64,000 nucleotides of DNA, taken from the NCBI RefSeq assembly GCF_025399195.1, contig NW_026252142.1, positions 62,001-126,000 of the forward strand, in the 5' to 3' direction. The notes beneath the pieces are model-generated. The model saw only the letters and a program-made list of their open reading frames with translations, searched no databases and was not told the DNA's origin. The stretch is from Umbelopsis ramanniana AG. Lineage: Eukaryota > Mucoromycota > Umbelopsidomycetes > Umbelopsidales > Umbelopsidaceae. The position numbers were made by a program, and so were the translations under genes. Positions 12,064-24,557 of the stretch are shown piece by piece (the stretch's first letter is position 1; every line of letters begins with the position of its first letter).

Positions 12064-12734
12064 TCATGATTCGATTTTCATGATCTCCTCTTTCGCATTT
12101 CGAGACAGCCTATCTACGTCCAGCGATGAATTGCCTATGCACATTGAATGATTAGAATGAGCAAATAATTACGGGGCGCTACAGTCTATGGTCCTACCTT
12201 GCTGTTGACGTCGCAGTAAGGTTTCCAGATCATACTGAATAGCTGCACGCTGTGCCTTTAAGATAGTTCCTGTTCCGAAACATAGCTTAGTGAGTGACCT
12301 GGTTTGTCATGATCCAATTATCTCATGTCTCAGCATACCTCCTATGTGCCTCACTGTGATGTAGCAAGGTGAACCATTGATCTCCTTTATGAAGAAGAGA
12401 CTGACAAGTAGCATTTGGTGATAGTCTCGCGACACTCGGAGTATGCCTATGTTGGTATGATTGGAAAAGTATTTAACTAGGAGTCAATTGAATTAGTAAC
12501 TTGGGTTAACGAAATAGAATGATGAAGAAAACAGCAACTACCGTTTAACGAGCTTTGCACGCAACCTAGGCCGTATTCCCCATAGTTTGCAGCAATGGCG
12601 TCTTTCAACGTGTTATGTAACATTCCAGCTGTTATTGAATTAATGTGGTGATTCTCATATTCTTCTCCGGACTTGCTGGTCACCGGTCCGCCCAGAATCT
12701 CAATGAGCACCCAGCGATTCTTGAATCGAACCAT
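12064..12734 (-). CDS. POP5: RNase P/MRP protein subunit POP5
   Basis: Minus-strand exons 12542-12734, 12339-12446, 12198-12269 and 12064-12134 give 147 aa. The start MVRFKNRWVLIEIL matches the conserved POP5 N-terminus (MVRFK-R-Y/W), which fixes the start at 12734 although an in-frame extension exists. Downstream text includes NTLKDAIAANYGEYGLG, GILRVSRDYHQMLL and YITVRHIGGTILKAQRAAIQ, matching the ferredoxin-like fold of the POP5/Rpp14 family. It acts in the nucleus and nucleolus in tRNA 5'-end and rRNA processing. All introns are in phase 1. It converges with WDR5, with 146 bp between the stop codons. Confidence 0.92.
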
Positions 12735-13052
12735 GGTTTTGTGAAAAAGACTAGGTGCCAAAGTCAAGTCGAAAACGAGAAATCAATTTGCGGCAGTCAC
12801 AATGAAGGAAACACGTCCATTCCAAAATTTTTTGGAATGGCAGGACTTGGACTACGGTAGTCGAGGGAGGCAAGCGGAATAGTTGCATTGAATGTTACTT
12901 ACAAGCCATTCTTTATAGCGTTCTTTGGAATCATTCTACTGCTTGGATTCCTATGATTAAAAAAAAGCATAACAAGCACGAAATCGGACGGTCTCATCAT
13001 CATTTAGAAAAGAGACTCCAAATAGTCTATGACATTCATTTAATGCTACTTT
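12735..13052. other. Intergenic region between two minus-strand genes
   Basis: About 320 bp between the stop of the small membrane protein and the start of POP5. It should hold the 3' UTR of the former and the promoter of the latter. It includes a short palindrome-like pair CCAAAATTTTTTGG (12823-12836). I see no gene. Confidence 0.5.
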
Positions 13053-13448
13053 CTAATCTGCTTTGTTCAAATAAAGCATTCTATAGATGAGGAAACTAGA
13101 TGTACCGTCTACGAAAGATATCAGAAAGGCTGTGATCATGAATAAAATGCCAGCAACGGTGAATGGTATCTGTGACACATTGTCCGCCGAGACATAAATG
13201 TAATGGTAATAGGTTCCAAACATGCCAGATGCAAAAATTGATAAAAGACAGACAAGTGCGCCTTGATGCTGGTTCTGCTTGTACATATACAAGCCTACGA
13301 GAGGGAGAATCATAACGTCAATGCCGACAAAAGCCACTTGCATAGCATTCAGGCCAACGCCTGCCAAGAGATGAGTCACGCCGTGAACGCTGTTGGCTGC
13401 CAAGTGAGCGTAAACCAAGGTAGAAAGATTGTTGAGATTTGCAGACAT
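13053..13448 (-). CDS. Small unrecognised four-helix membrane protein
   Basis: A single exon of 131 aa starting MSANLNNLSTLVYAHLAANS. Hydrophobic segments lie at about 24-46, 40-55 (possibly one bent helix), 62-80 and 92-115. Loops are short and weakly charged (KQNQHQ, SADNVSQ). The C-terminus is cytosolic-looking (RMLYLNKAD). No signal peptide cleavage motif is obvious, and I do not recognise the family. Support for a real gene comes from continuous reading frame, the hydrophobic periodicity, and T-rich flanks. Its start is 509 bp from the divergent Nup120/160 gene. Confidence 0.6.
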   Translation of the reverse strand: MSANLNNLSTLVYAHLAANSVHGVTHLLAGVGLNAMQVAFVGIDVMILPLVGLYMYKQNQHQGALVCLLSIFASGMFGTYYHYIYVSADNVSQIPFTVAGILFMITAFLISFVDGTSSFLIYRMLYLNKAD

Positions 13449-13957
13449 GCTAAGGTATCAGTAGAGCTGAGTGACGAGATATACGATGTATATGTTGGGT
13501 ACCAAGAAGGCTAAAAGAATGGTAGCAGAAATGATGTGATGAAAAGTTTCCATGGGAGAAGAGAGTTCTGTCAAGTCTTCCGAGACTGATTTATTTCAAG
13601 CACAGGAGTTGGGCGATTGGTGGTCACATTCGACTGTGCTGTCAAATAATTTTACACGTAGTGTTTCAAAAAGGCTGATCGCCATAGTATTCAGTGGCAG
13701 CAAGTAGTAACAGCGGCCTTTGTTAGTTCTACTGTTCAGTCTGAATTATCACACGCTTACCCCGCGCTCCTTACATGTCCAAGGTTGATGTCGGTAAGGT
13801 GGATTGTCAACAACAAATACATGCTTGGTGGCTATTTGGAAGAGGTTACATGAGAGTGTGTACTTTCAGACCCAAAGCATAACCAGAAAATTTCGGTGGG
13901 CTTCGAAATTTTTTAATTTTGCGCGCTGTCCTTTCCACGACTGTTCGCGTTTTGAGC
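13449..13957. promoter_or_regulatory. Divergent intergenic region upstream of the nucleoporin
   Basis: About 510 bp between two divergent starts. It contains the 5' leaders of both genes and short A/T tracts. An ORF beginning at 13804 overlaps the nucleoporin start in another frame and looks spurious. No specific site is recognised. Confidence 0.4.
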
Positions 13958-16900
13958 ATGGTGATTTTCAAGGAGACTACTGTTCCAATCGAACACCTGG
14001 AGTTTCATGCCCAGAATCCTTCTGTGATTCATATACCAAATTCGAATCATGCCTCGACAAACGACCTGCGCGGATCGCATTTACTGCATCAGCATGCTAG
14101 CTTGAAACCAATGACCCTTGGATCTGCCAATGCTCATATTTTGCTGCAAATTGCAGAGGATGGCAAGACCCTTAAGTTGCAAATTCTGCCTCTTGGCAAG
14201 CATTCTGGATTGACACTAGGCGCCTATAGTGCTCGGCCGTCATCCAAGGCCCTTCATCTAGTATTTTCCAGTTACATCATCCCGGATGTCTTTATACAGC
14301 AAGATACGTCAAATCAAACGTTGGTATGCTGGGTGTTGACCAGCAACGAAGACTTGCATCGCTTTCAACTACCAGCCATCGATCAATTGCATCTATTCTC
14401 TCCACTACCCAGCAACCACTCAGTCCAGCATTTGACTTCCTTGAGCGGAAGGTCGCCCATGTCACTAAAGCCAGTCAATTCCAACGCTATCGCAGTGGCA
14501 TGTCAGGATGGTGCTATTGTTCATGTTTCTATGCAAACTCCAAATAGAATAATCGGTCACACTGTTGACCCACATCTTCGTAAGTCATCGAGCCCATCTC
14601 TATTTTCCGGAAGACCATGCTAACGGCGTCATTTTAGGTGAACTTCAAGAAACCGTCTTGAATAAATCGTCATCTGGAAAGCGTTCTTCATCTATCTTCG
14701 ATAATTTGAAACATTTAGTTGGACAAGGCGACGTGCATCCACCGAGCTCAACACAAAATGAAGAAGCATCTCCACAAGTCGTGCATTCTATATCACATGC
14801 TGTCAACGGCGACTGGATTATTGTTTTGTTGCAAAACGGAAAGCTCCAAATGCTTCCTACCCAGCCCGCTTATGACCGTAAACCGCTCAACATTGATTGG
14901 CAGGATGCCTTGAGCGAAAACGAATCAACGTTGCTTGAACGGAGTCGTTGTTTTATGCACAGCCATGCCATTGACGACAACCGATTCCAGATTTTGGTAT
15001 TGATGATAACAAAAGACGCTCCTATTATCTACAGCTTTACTGTCTCACTTGCTGTTCGACAGCTAGTATGGGAGAGCGGCTGGACCAAGAAAATTACGAC
15101 TGGCACCGATGGAGAGATTGTTGGTTTTATGAGCCAGAAGGAATCTATCAATGGCAGCGATCAAACAGCTTTATGGGTGTTATGGAATGCAGACAGCGAG
15201 GCTGAGATTAACTACTGTCTGGTAGATACAGCAAATGTCAACAGCGGACGATGGCGAAGGGTAGATGTCCAATTCGACAGAACCTTGCCAAACGAGATCA
15301 TTGTTCAGCAGTTTGTTCAAAGTGCAGCTCTCGAGACCTCCATGCCACATGCACGCGCTCTCTTTTCCCACATGCGACTTTCCGCCTCTGCAACCAAGGC
15401 TGCTTTCAAGGAAATCGATAACGGTGCTTCATCGGACTCCATGCTGTTGGATACTGGCAGTGAAGATGTATTGACCAACGTTGGTGAATTTATTAGCCGG
15501 AAATTCCGCGACAGTCCTACATCAGACGACACCAAGAGAGAGTGGAGAAGGTTTATAGATCTATGCATCCATTGGGAAGCCAAGTTACATGTCCCTGTCA
15601 GCTTGCAGACGGCGGGACCAAGCGATAAAACACCTATTGTGCTCAAAAATGGAAGCATTTCCATACTGCGAAGAAGCGACGATCTGGAGATCCTCCAATG
15701 TTACAGCAATCAGCGTGATGGTCAACTTGTTGTCTCTACCGTCGAGCTTGAACAGGGCGAGCTACAGCACCCACAAATGGCAGATGTCATCGCACGGACG
15801 TCTGTGTTGAAGGTGTTGGACTCGGTGGCTCATTTGATCCAATCGTTTCCTCCGCTAGCCATGCAACAAGTAGATGATGTGTTCCTGGATATATTGAAGA
15901 AACCCATCAGAGACACTATAGACACATTTGCTCAGGAGCTGTATCAAGTAGCTTTGCAACCAACCCTCTCCACAATAGAAGATGGCGATATGCAGGTTTC
16001 TCAATTCCTTGCAGAATGGAAAGAATGCCCAAATGCATCTGAAGCCGTCAATTGGCTCTTGGAACAATTTGCTGTGACCGAGGCGGATAGCATGATGGAA
16101 CAAGACGATGATCTGACTTCACGACCAAGCAACTTTGTGGACCAGTTGATCATCTCCACCTTCAAAGAAATCATTTCTTCTCGCTACGAACTTGCTCGCA
16201 ATATCATGATCGCACTTGTTTTAATTTTCGCTGCCAACAAGTCAGAAACTCACCTTACCAATGGTTCCAACTTGCTAGCCTATTCCGTTGCAACCGCTAC
16301 GTCTCCTGCGTTGATGCAATGGACAATCGTACACTCGTCGTTGTCTGATGAAAACACGACACCCGCCTCATCCGCTTTATTGCAGAAAGAGTCCCGGCCC
16401 AACAACCTTTTGCGTCTGCTTGTTGAAATGTACTCTCAAGTTAAGGTCGATCAAACCTCCACCCTCGCCGATCTTGCCACCAATGGCGGATATAATCTGA
16501 TTCAAAGTCTTGGAATCTTTAAGCGAAGCACTCAAGTCATGACAACAATAGACATGGTTCGTTTTGCAAATATGCTGGAGGTGTATGGATACACCAACAC
16601 GGCATTTGGATTTGCCTCGATGCTGAATGCTGGTCCAGGTGTCTTTTACATCATGGGCAAATGTACTATCAAGAACAACAAGATTTCAGAATCTGTAGAA
16701 TACTTTGAACGTGCTGCAGCGGGAATGGGTAAGATATTGTGTTTATGAACAATCGTTTCGAATTGCTGGACTAATGCATCATTTATGCTTTAGTTGGCTC
16801 TGTATCGAGTGATGATGAGTCTTATCTGCCTCAACTGCTACCAAGTGAGGTTGTGCATGATGGACTTTGGCATTATTATCACCACGTAGCAGAAATGTTT

Positions 16901-18772
16901 TCCTCTCGTAACCTTGTTGAGCAAGCTGTCCATTTTGAATCTTTAGCACTTCAATCCCTAGACTCGAAAACTCAGGTATGGTATTCGCATTCATGATAGC
17001 ATAAGATAATTTCGATGTTTCTTTTTTTGCTGATCGGCTTATTCCACTAACAGATGGCGTCTACCACTGTCTTGCTGCAACGAAATCTATTCCAGCATAA
17101 ACTTGAACTTGGGGCATTTGAAGAAGCCTATTCACTGCTGATGACTACTTCGGATGATCAAGGGTAAGTCCATACATCTAGTGCACATACGACATTTCCT
17201 TTCCTCGTCCAACGAAAACGCTAACTTCCATTCCCCCCCATAGCAAATCGGAGCAGGCTAGACAATTAGTGTTTGTGTTATGTCAGAAAAAAGAAGACAA
17301 GCTGCTGTGCAAGCTTGGGTTTGACAACTTCCAGACAGAAGTGAAAAACTCCTTGACAAAGCTAGCTGAAATTTCTGACATTGAGGAAATGCGTCGGTAT
17401 TGGAAGCTGCTCTATTCTTATGCAGTTTTTCGTCGAGACTTTTCTACAGGTACTTCACATTCAATCTATGTGATATTCCTTCATCGCCTTTGTACTAACT
17501 ACCTCGTTTCTTTCTTTCATCAGGTGCATTTGCCATGTACATGTATGCCAAGCGCCTGGATTTCAGCTTAATCGACAGAGACACATTGGTTGAGCAAGTT
17601 CGTGGTTACCTTGTTGCTAAAAACACCTTAGCACTCGTGTCAAGTATTGATGCCCATATATCCGTTACTATTCCAAATTCGTTGAATAATGCGCAAAGTA
17701 CGTTCTACCCTTTCATGATCAATTTAAGCATCCCTTTTTATTTATGCTCTTTTGACTATGCAGCTCCAAAGGTCATTTCAGTTCGGGTTGGAGACATTGA
17801 CAAAGAGTTGATCATTGCCAAGGCTCGACTTGCGGCTAGCGAGGCCAGCATGGGGTCAGACACCCAACGTAAGTAGTCACTGTTGGCCAAAATAACACTG
17901 TATGATCACGTAGTAACCAATTCAACATAGCGATACAAATAACGGATGCTTTTGCGACGTACATTGCGGAGAAGAAGTGGGATGACGCATTTTATGTTGC
18001 TCAACTGTTTTCTTTGGACACGAAACCTATCTTCGAAGCGATCATTACACACTGTATATATAACATGAAATCACATCATAATAGGTAAAGAAAGGGAACA
18101 GCGAATGGGAGTGAAAGCAGAGGAACCTACTAAACATACCACGCATTTTTCAGAGAAGCAGCTTGGCAACCATTGAAGGAGTATTTGGAAACAATGCCTC
18201 AGGATCAAAATTACAAGTACTATGACTTTTGTCTGGTGAAGATATTGGACTATGCTGGTACCGATCTTCCATGGTGGATGGTACAGCGGTATGAGGTGAG
18301 AAGAGATGTGATATAGATGCCATTTGGTTCTAAAGGCTTTCACTGACCAAAAAACATTATAGAAATATGACGCTGAGGCTCTGATCCGCTCATACCTTCG
18401 ATATGGTGACTGCGAGCGAGCAACGACATTGATGATACGACGAATCAACAAGGTATGTCTTATCGGTTCCTGAGCCATCGATCATACAGTCATTTCTAAA
18501 CGTTTTGACGTTTATTGTAGCAAAACGACCACATTCAAGTGTCACCCGCGACATCCAGCCGATGGATGCCATATACTCTGATCGACAGCATATTGAAAGA
18601 TCTCCAGACGGATATTCAGAATGTCACTGACGATGCAAAGCGACGTCGCATGCAACGGCTTCAAGTACAACTTGAGGGAGCTTTGAACACATACTTTGAA
18701 ACGATACGTAGAGAAACTCATATGCTAGTCAATAAGCCTTCAGTCGAACGAGCGAAGCGCCTACGAGTCTAG
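13958..18772 (+). CDS. Nucleoporin of the Nup120/Nup160 family
   Basis: Eleven exons (13958-14579, 14638-16728, 16794-16975, 17054-17163, 17244-17449, 17524-17697, 17764-17868, 17931-18084, 18154-18295, 18363-18452, 18521-18772) give 1375 aa. The first 450 residues read as a beta-propeller (repeating short hydrophobic strands, QLHLFSPLPS, NAIAVACQDGAIVHV). The rest is alpha-solenoid, with the family text ADMVRF-like TTIDMVRFANMLEVYGYTN and YFERAAAGMG. This is a scaffold component of the Y-complex (Nup84/Nup107-160) of the nuclear pore. The length fits Nup160 (about 1400) better than yeast Nup120 (about 1040). The sixth intron (17698-17763) is 66 nt and stopless in frame. I start at the ATG at 13958, because the upstream frame uses no ATG. 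Confidence 0.82.
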
Positions 18773-18867
18773 CTATCAATACAAAAATCATGACTTGCTT
18801 AAATAAAATAAAATAAAAAAGTCCCCCCAGAGCTTTAACATTTCCAAGCTGAATCACACCGTTCAAC

Positions 18868-19926
18868 ATGGCAGGAACTCCATCATTAAAAATTAAGCTA
18901 CGATTGAATGGCCCAGTGAGTAAGCCACCAACTGAAGCGGCTTCTCCAGCGATCTCCACACCCGAAGTGAAGCCTTCACCAACAGCATCCAATATATCCT
19001 CCAGCAGCAAGCGAGAAGCGTCGGAACCTGCACAGCAATCCACCCCAAAGCGACCGAGAGGTGGTCCTGGATCGAGATCAAGGAAGGCCAATGACACAGC
19101 CGCTTCTACACCTCAAGCAAAGGCTACCACGGATTCAGCGTAAGTTGCCGTTTCTCCCATGAACCGTACCAACCAAGCTAACCTCATGCCTTTAACCCTT
19201 TTTATCTGCCAGTCATATAGGTGTGGATACAGACGATGGTAACGTATTAAACCCTGGCATAGAGTGAACCCAGATGATATGGACTAACCATGACATCTAC
19301 CCACCATGTAGCTAAAAGCGAGGTTAGAACAAGTCGAGCGGGTACTCCATCTAGACAGGACTCTTTAGCAGCGCAGTTTGCTGCCATTAAGGATCAGAAA
19401 CCACGCAAATGGGAAAGACAAAAGATCGTTTTCACTAATCTTGAAGGTGGCACCGTTGAAATATGTTCATGGTCTACAGGTGCGTCTTTTATCAATTGAT
19501 ACCATGCCATCGTTCGCCATTTTTTTTGAACCTTGGGTATTTTTCTCTCCAGATTCCGCCATGCAGATGAATACCACAAAAACCGAACCCACAACTGCAG
19601 CGGAAATTGATGCTCTCTTCTCAGCGACCGTCAATGAACGAGACTTTAGACCCTTCTTATGCACACAGCCTGGATGCAACAAATCATTCACATCTTTCGA
19701 CCAACTTCAGACCCACGAAACCAATATGCACGGCACAAAGAACATGATCTGCGGCATCGATGGATGCACTAAAGGATTTGCAACGTCAGGCCAACTGACC
19801 AAGCATCGAAAGATGGTGCATTACCGAACGTCGGCTAAGAAGAAAGCAGCCACCATGGCAGCCAAAGCAGCGCAAAAAGAAAAAGAGGACAGTTTGGATA
19901 TAGAAAACGGAGGAGAAGCTGCCTGA
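18868..19926 (+). CDS. C2H2 zinc-finger protein with possible Ies4-like segment
   Basis: Exons 18868-19139, 19213-19238, 19312-19479 and 19553-19926 give 279 aa. The N-terminus MAGTPSLKIKLRLNGP is followed by a Ser/Pro/Lys-rich disordered stretch. A short block around residues 126-147 (DQKPRKWERQKIVF, then EGGTVEICSWS) resembles the PRKW-x-hydrophobic core of INO80 subunit Ies4 in fungi. Two C2H2 fingers follow, with Cys192/Cys197 (FLCTQPGCNKSF) and a second at about 222-245 (CGIDGCTKGF), then a Lys/Ala-rich tail. A nuclear, chromatin-related role is likely. The Ies4 link is an inference from one short motif. Confidence 0.72.
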
Positions 19927-20180
19927 GCTCTACACGTCAAGCAAGCAGGTTTATTTGTACATTTTGGTTTGAACAGCCTTCATTCCCTTCTTTTTTTCTT
20001 TTATTCCTTCCACTTAATCTTTCCGTCGCTTCTTGTAGTGGTCGGCACTGAATATACTGTCATTACCTTCATGTGCAAGCCGTTTCTTCCGCTCTTCATC
20101 GTGAGCCCTTCTGTTTCTTTTCAACATTTGTCAATATATACTGCCTCACCTATATGAACACCGTATAGTTTTTTAAAAAC

Positions 20181-21782
20181 TTACTTCTCCTTCTCCGATA
20201 TTTGATTGCGGATTTCGGGATACGTTGGCAATAGGGAAGGATCTAACGGACGTGGAGATTCTATGAAGTAGGGGTGTCGCAGTGCCTGTTTCACGTTCAA
20301 ACGCGCCTTGGGATTGTACGTTAAAAGACCCGACAATAGACTTAATGTGTGTTCTGTTGCTCGTGGAAATTCCAATTTGAGGTTGTTAAAGCTAGAAAGG
20401 AGAGGTGTTTTAACTATGAGGGATAACAATTTTGCTTTGCTCTTCATCAAAACCCCTACGTACTCTTGCTTTGGTATATTCAATGATTTGGCAAAGGGGA
20501 GCTTCGAGTAGCCTGGCCAGATGGCATCGCTGGGGGAGCCTATCAGATTGACAATCAACTCAATCTCCTTTTGCTCTGTGTTGCCAGGCAGCAAAGGCTT
20601 GTGCTTCATGAGTTCGCCAAATATGCATCCAACCGACCTGTAGCCTACTGATGAGAAAACGACACATGAACTTGTGGGAAAAGGATGCACGATTGGCTTA
20701 CCACATATCCACGGCCGTAGTGTAGTGGGCATCTCCATATAACAGCTCTGGTGCACGGTACCATAGCGTAACGACTTTTGGCGTCATGGGTTTACTAGGT
20801 AGACTCAAGGTCCTCGCCAGTCCAAAATCAGCTGCAAAAAAACAATCAGATCGACGCCGTGTGTCTGTGTAAGAAAACTCGAACTTACCAATCTTCAGTA
20901 TCCCCTCGTGTGTTAATAATAGGTTAGACAACTTCAAGTCTCTGTGTTGACAATGTATGTAAGCATGCGAGGAAGGTGAAATGGGCAATTGCACACTGCT
21001 TTCTTACCTGTGTATGATATAGTTTTTGTGACAATAATTAAGGCCTTCAAGAAGCTGAAGCATCAAGCATTTGACTAGACACGTTCAAGAGTCAGTGTTA
21101 CCAACATCGATATCATATCGCATCCAGGCCATACCAACGTACCTTCTGATGGTGTATATGGTGTTGGCACAGCATCCATTAAAGTTCCCATGTCCTATAG
21201 CCACTGTTACTTTTCACTCTTTGACCTATTAGCCATCTTGGAGGGACAACTCACCTGTTCACAGTACTCCATGACCAAAAAGATGGATTCCAACTGCGGC
21301 CCTACTGCTACATCCGTGACATTGACAATATTTCGATTTCGCATGCGCTTCAGGATCATAATTTCTCTCAGACTCGACAGAGGCAAGCCGTCGGTTTCGC
21401 CTTCCATCCGTATTCGTTTGAGTGCGCAGATTCTTCCAGTCTTGGTATCGTTCACTCGACTGTAAATTGATGAGAAGACACCATGGGAAAAAAATGGATA
21501 AGTATCTACTGCTTCTATTCACTTCGCTTGCTCCAAACACCACCACCATGCCCACACTACTTACTACACAACTCCGTAAGTGCCTTCGCCCACTCTATTG
21601 AGTTTCTTAAAGTCGTCAACATCACGGCAATCTCCGTAGAATGGAGTCTTCATATCATAGCTGAGCCTTCGTCCACTGACTGACTCCAACACCATTTTGT
21701 CTTGGCTGTCATCCTGGGGATCTTTCTCTGCTTTGTTCATTTCCGGTGGCAGCCCTGAAACGGTTGGGCAATGGGAGGACAT
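20181..21782 (-). CDS. Cyclin-dependent kinase 10
   Basis: Eight minus-strand exons: 21565-21782, 21255-21459, 21143-21194, 21008-21074, 20889-20941, 20702-20831, 20464-20637 and 20181-20391, giving 369 aa. Features in order: [21 protein letters not shown] (Gly-loop 64-72), ALK with Lys87, cyclin-binding helix LPLSSLRE (98-105; the PISSLRE of animal CDK10), [23 protein letters not shown] with Asp182, DFG 200-202, then [19 protein letters not shown] and FNNLKLEFP near the C-terminus. CDK10 pairs with cyclin M/Q type partners and regulates transcription factors. The seventh intron (20392-20463, 72 nt) is stopless in frame; skipping it restores the conserved KQ-x-x-NNLK spacing. Ser/Asp-rich residues 1-45 and the exact start are the least sure part. 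Confidence 0.9.
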
Positions 21783-21878
21783 ACAGTGACTGAGGAAATA
21801 GCAGTCACTTGGACATTTTTTTTCTTTTTTGCCTTTTTGCTGAACCGACTTTTAGAACTTTTCAGTACCGATCTCGAC
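21783..21878. promoter_or_regulatory. 96-bp CDK10/PUF6 head-to-head promoter
   Basis: The start codons of CDK10 (leftward) and PUF6 (rightward) are 96 bp apart, so both must be driven from this segment or from within the neighbour's leader. It carries a T-rich tract at about 21814-21840. No known motif is identified. Confidence 0.4.
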
Positions 21879-24341
21879 ATGGCACCAGCAGCTAAGAGCC
21901 CCAAGCGCAAGCAGGTGACTGATAACGACAATGAGCGCCCATCAAAGAAAGCTCATAAGAAAGTCGAAGAGGTTGTAGAGGAAGAGGAGCAGTATGAAGA
22001 TACCGAAATGGGTGAAGAAGAATACGAAGAAGAAGAAGCTGTAGAAGAAGAAGAAGGCGAGGATGACGGAAAGCCAAAGCAGAGTAAGTCAAAAACCCTT
22101 GTTCATCAGAATGGATGCTGGTTACTGACTGTCATATACAGGTTCCCGCGAAGCACATGAAAAGCAAAAGGTTCTTCGACAAGAGCGAAAATCAAACAAG
22201 CCTGGATACGAAGTGATTACAGACGCAAAGAAGATTTGGGAAAAGCTTCGTCGAGGTGACTGTGATCGTGATGAGAGAATCAAGTTGATGAAAGATATCA
22301 TGGAGCTGATTGAAGGCCGTGTTAGCGATGTAAGTGATCCAATGAATTACAGTAGCCGAAAAATCGATTGGGAATTTTTTTTTTTTTTTCTTTTCTGACT
22401 GATGAAATTGCTTTTGCTTTACAGCTTATTTTCAAGCACGATGCTTCCAGAGTGATCCAAACTTGTCTTAAATTCGGTAACTCTGCACAGCGAAATATCA
22501 TTGCTGGTGAACTGACTGGTCATTACTTGGTTCTTTCCAAGTCCATGTACGGTAAATTCATTGTTACCAAGGTTTTGGAATACTGGTAAGTAGTGGATCT
22601 ACGTAACGTGTGTGATACGTTTTTTTCTAAAGATCTATTTCACTCTAGCCACAAGTACCGAGACACCATCTTGTCAGAGCTTAAGAACAACATTCGCAAA
22701 TTGATTCGACACAAAGAAGCTTCAACTGTCATAGAAACCTTCTACGGTCAACATGCCAACGCTCCACAACGTAAGGCATTATTAGCAGAGTTCTATGGTC
22801 CTGAGTTCACTCTGTTTGCCAAGAAGTCCAAAGACGCTGAAATTCATACCATCGACGAACTTTTGGAGAAGCATCCCGAGAAGAAGGACGGTGTGTTGAG
22901 ATACATGGCTGAAACCCTTGGTGGTTGTACCGATAAGGGAACTGTTGGAAACAGCATCATTCACAAGGCATTGTTTGAATATTTCTCTCGAGCGGACGAA
23001 AAGGGCATCCAGGTACTTATTCTATCTCTTTGAACCTGGCATGGTGATGACAGCAGAGATGGCATGTTTTTGTTGTTTCGTCAAGCTGGAGATCACTTTG
23101 AATGTATTTCTCCAGGTTCACAGGTTACTGATACACTGCCTTTCTTATCATTTTTTTTATACAGAATATGATGGAGCAGCTCAAGGATCAACTTGCTGAG
23201 ATCGTACACACAAAGGAAGGTTCACAAGTCGCTATGCTTTGCATTGCACATGCTTCACCCAAGGTAAAGTCTTTGCCACGAAGATACCCTATGAAACATC
23301 ATAAAACACAAGCTAATCTTCCCTTCGCAGGACCGTAAACATATCATCAAGGTCCTCAAGCCATTCCTCAACAAAATCGCAAAGGATGAATACGGTCATC
23401 TTGTCATTCTCACTTTGATGGATGTCGTTGACGATACTGTTCTTGTCAGCAAAGCTGTCTTGGGTGTAAGTTTTTATTTTATATGAGATAATGGCATGGA
23501 TCGAACGATGTCTAACTTCATCAACAGGAATTATCCAAATCCATGACCGAGCTTCTCCAAGATAAATTCTCTCGCCGTATCTATTTGTATTTACTTGTTG
23601 GACGCAATACGAAATATTTCCACCCTTCTACCATCCAGCTCATCTCTGCTAACGACGACGTTCGAAGCAAGACGAGGTATGACTTGTGTATTTATGTGAC
23701 TTACATGATGAGAATGAAGTACTAACTACCTCGCCAACAGTAAGAAGGATCCTGAAGTCAGAGCAAAGGAGTTGTTGACTGCTACCTCATCCTCCATGAT
23801 CGACCAAGTGACTGAACACACTGGTGAGCTTATGCGTGAGAAGATGTCCAGCCAAGTTGTTCGCGAAATCATGCTTCATGCCCTTGGCGACAAGACCGCT
23901 GCTGTCGATGCCATTCTCAAGCTTTGCGATGAAAACATTGAAAAAGAGAATCATATTATCGAGCACCGATTTGCCAACCGTGCCATCAAGGCCCTCATCA
24001 AGGCTGATTCTGCTGAAGCTTCCGATGACCGAGGTAAGCCAGCCACATAATGAACGTTAATATTTATCCATGTTCTAAACTATTCTTTAGCTGTTGAGCC
24101 TCTAGGATTTGCTCCTAAATTGTTTGATACCATCCAAGACAATCTCGTTCACTTTGCTACTTCCCAAGGAGGCAGTTTTGTTATTCTCTCCCTCGCTGAA
24201 GAACCCTCAACACAGAAGAAGACCCTTGCGGCACTCAAGTCACATAAGAAGGAACTTAAGGCTGCCGCACAAGCAGCGGGCGAAGAGGGAAGCAAAGGCA
24301 ACCTAGGAGCCAAGATGCTCTTAGATCTTCTCGACAAATAG
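21879..24341 (+). CDS. PUF6: Pumilio-family nucleolar protein PUF6/PUM3
   Basis: Nine exons (21879-22083, 22142-22329, 22425-22585, 22649-23012, 23165-23263, 23331-23465, 23528-23676, 23741-24033, 24091-24341) give 614 aa. A Lys-rich start is followed by a long Glu-rich stretch, then PUM repeats: LIFKHDASRVIQTCLKFG, SMYGKFIVTKVLEY, HKEASTVIETFYG, HTKEGSQVAMLCIAH and DEYGHLVILTLMD, then the CPL-type C-terminal domain. PUF6/PUM3 proteins bind RNA non-specifically, act in the nucleolus in 60S ribosome assembly, and in yeast repress ASH1 mRNA. The start at 21879 is an ATG 96 bp from the divergent CDK10 gene. Confidence 0.93.
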
Positions 24342-24557
24342 ATAGAGAAAGAATCACACACTAACAACCTCTCCTGTATCAAAAGCACTATCATTCGAAA
24401 AAAACATCCAACAAAAAAGAAATTTTTCATTTTCATAGTCATCGTATAACACTTTATGTTTTGGTTTTATTCTATACATGTTATGATGCTCTCCCGCATG
24501 GTTAATTTGAAGTTTGTCTATAATACACACTTGTACGTTGAAAAAAATGCCATATTT

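Noticed and set aside
13804-14100. 98-codon ORF overlapping the start of the nucleoporin
   Set aside because: Out of frame with the well-supported Nup120/160 exon; a Cys/Phe-rich random reading.
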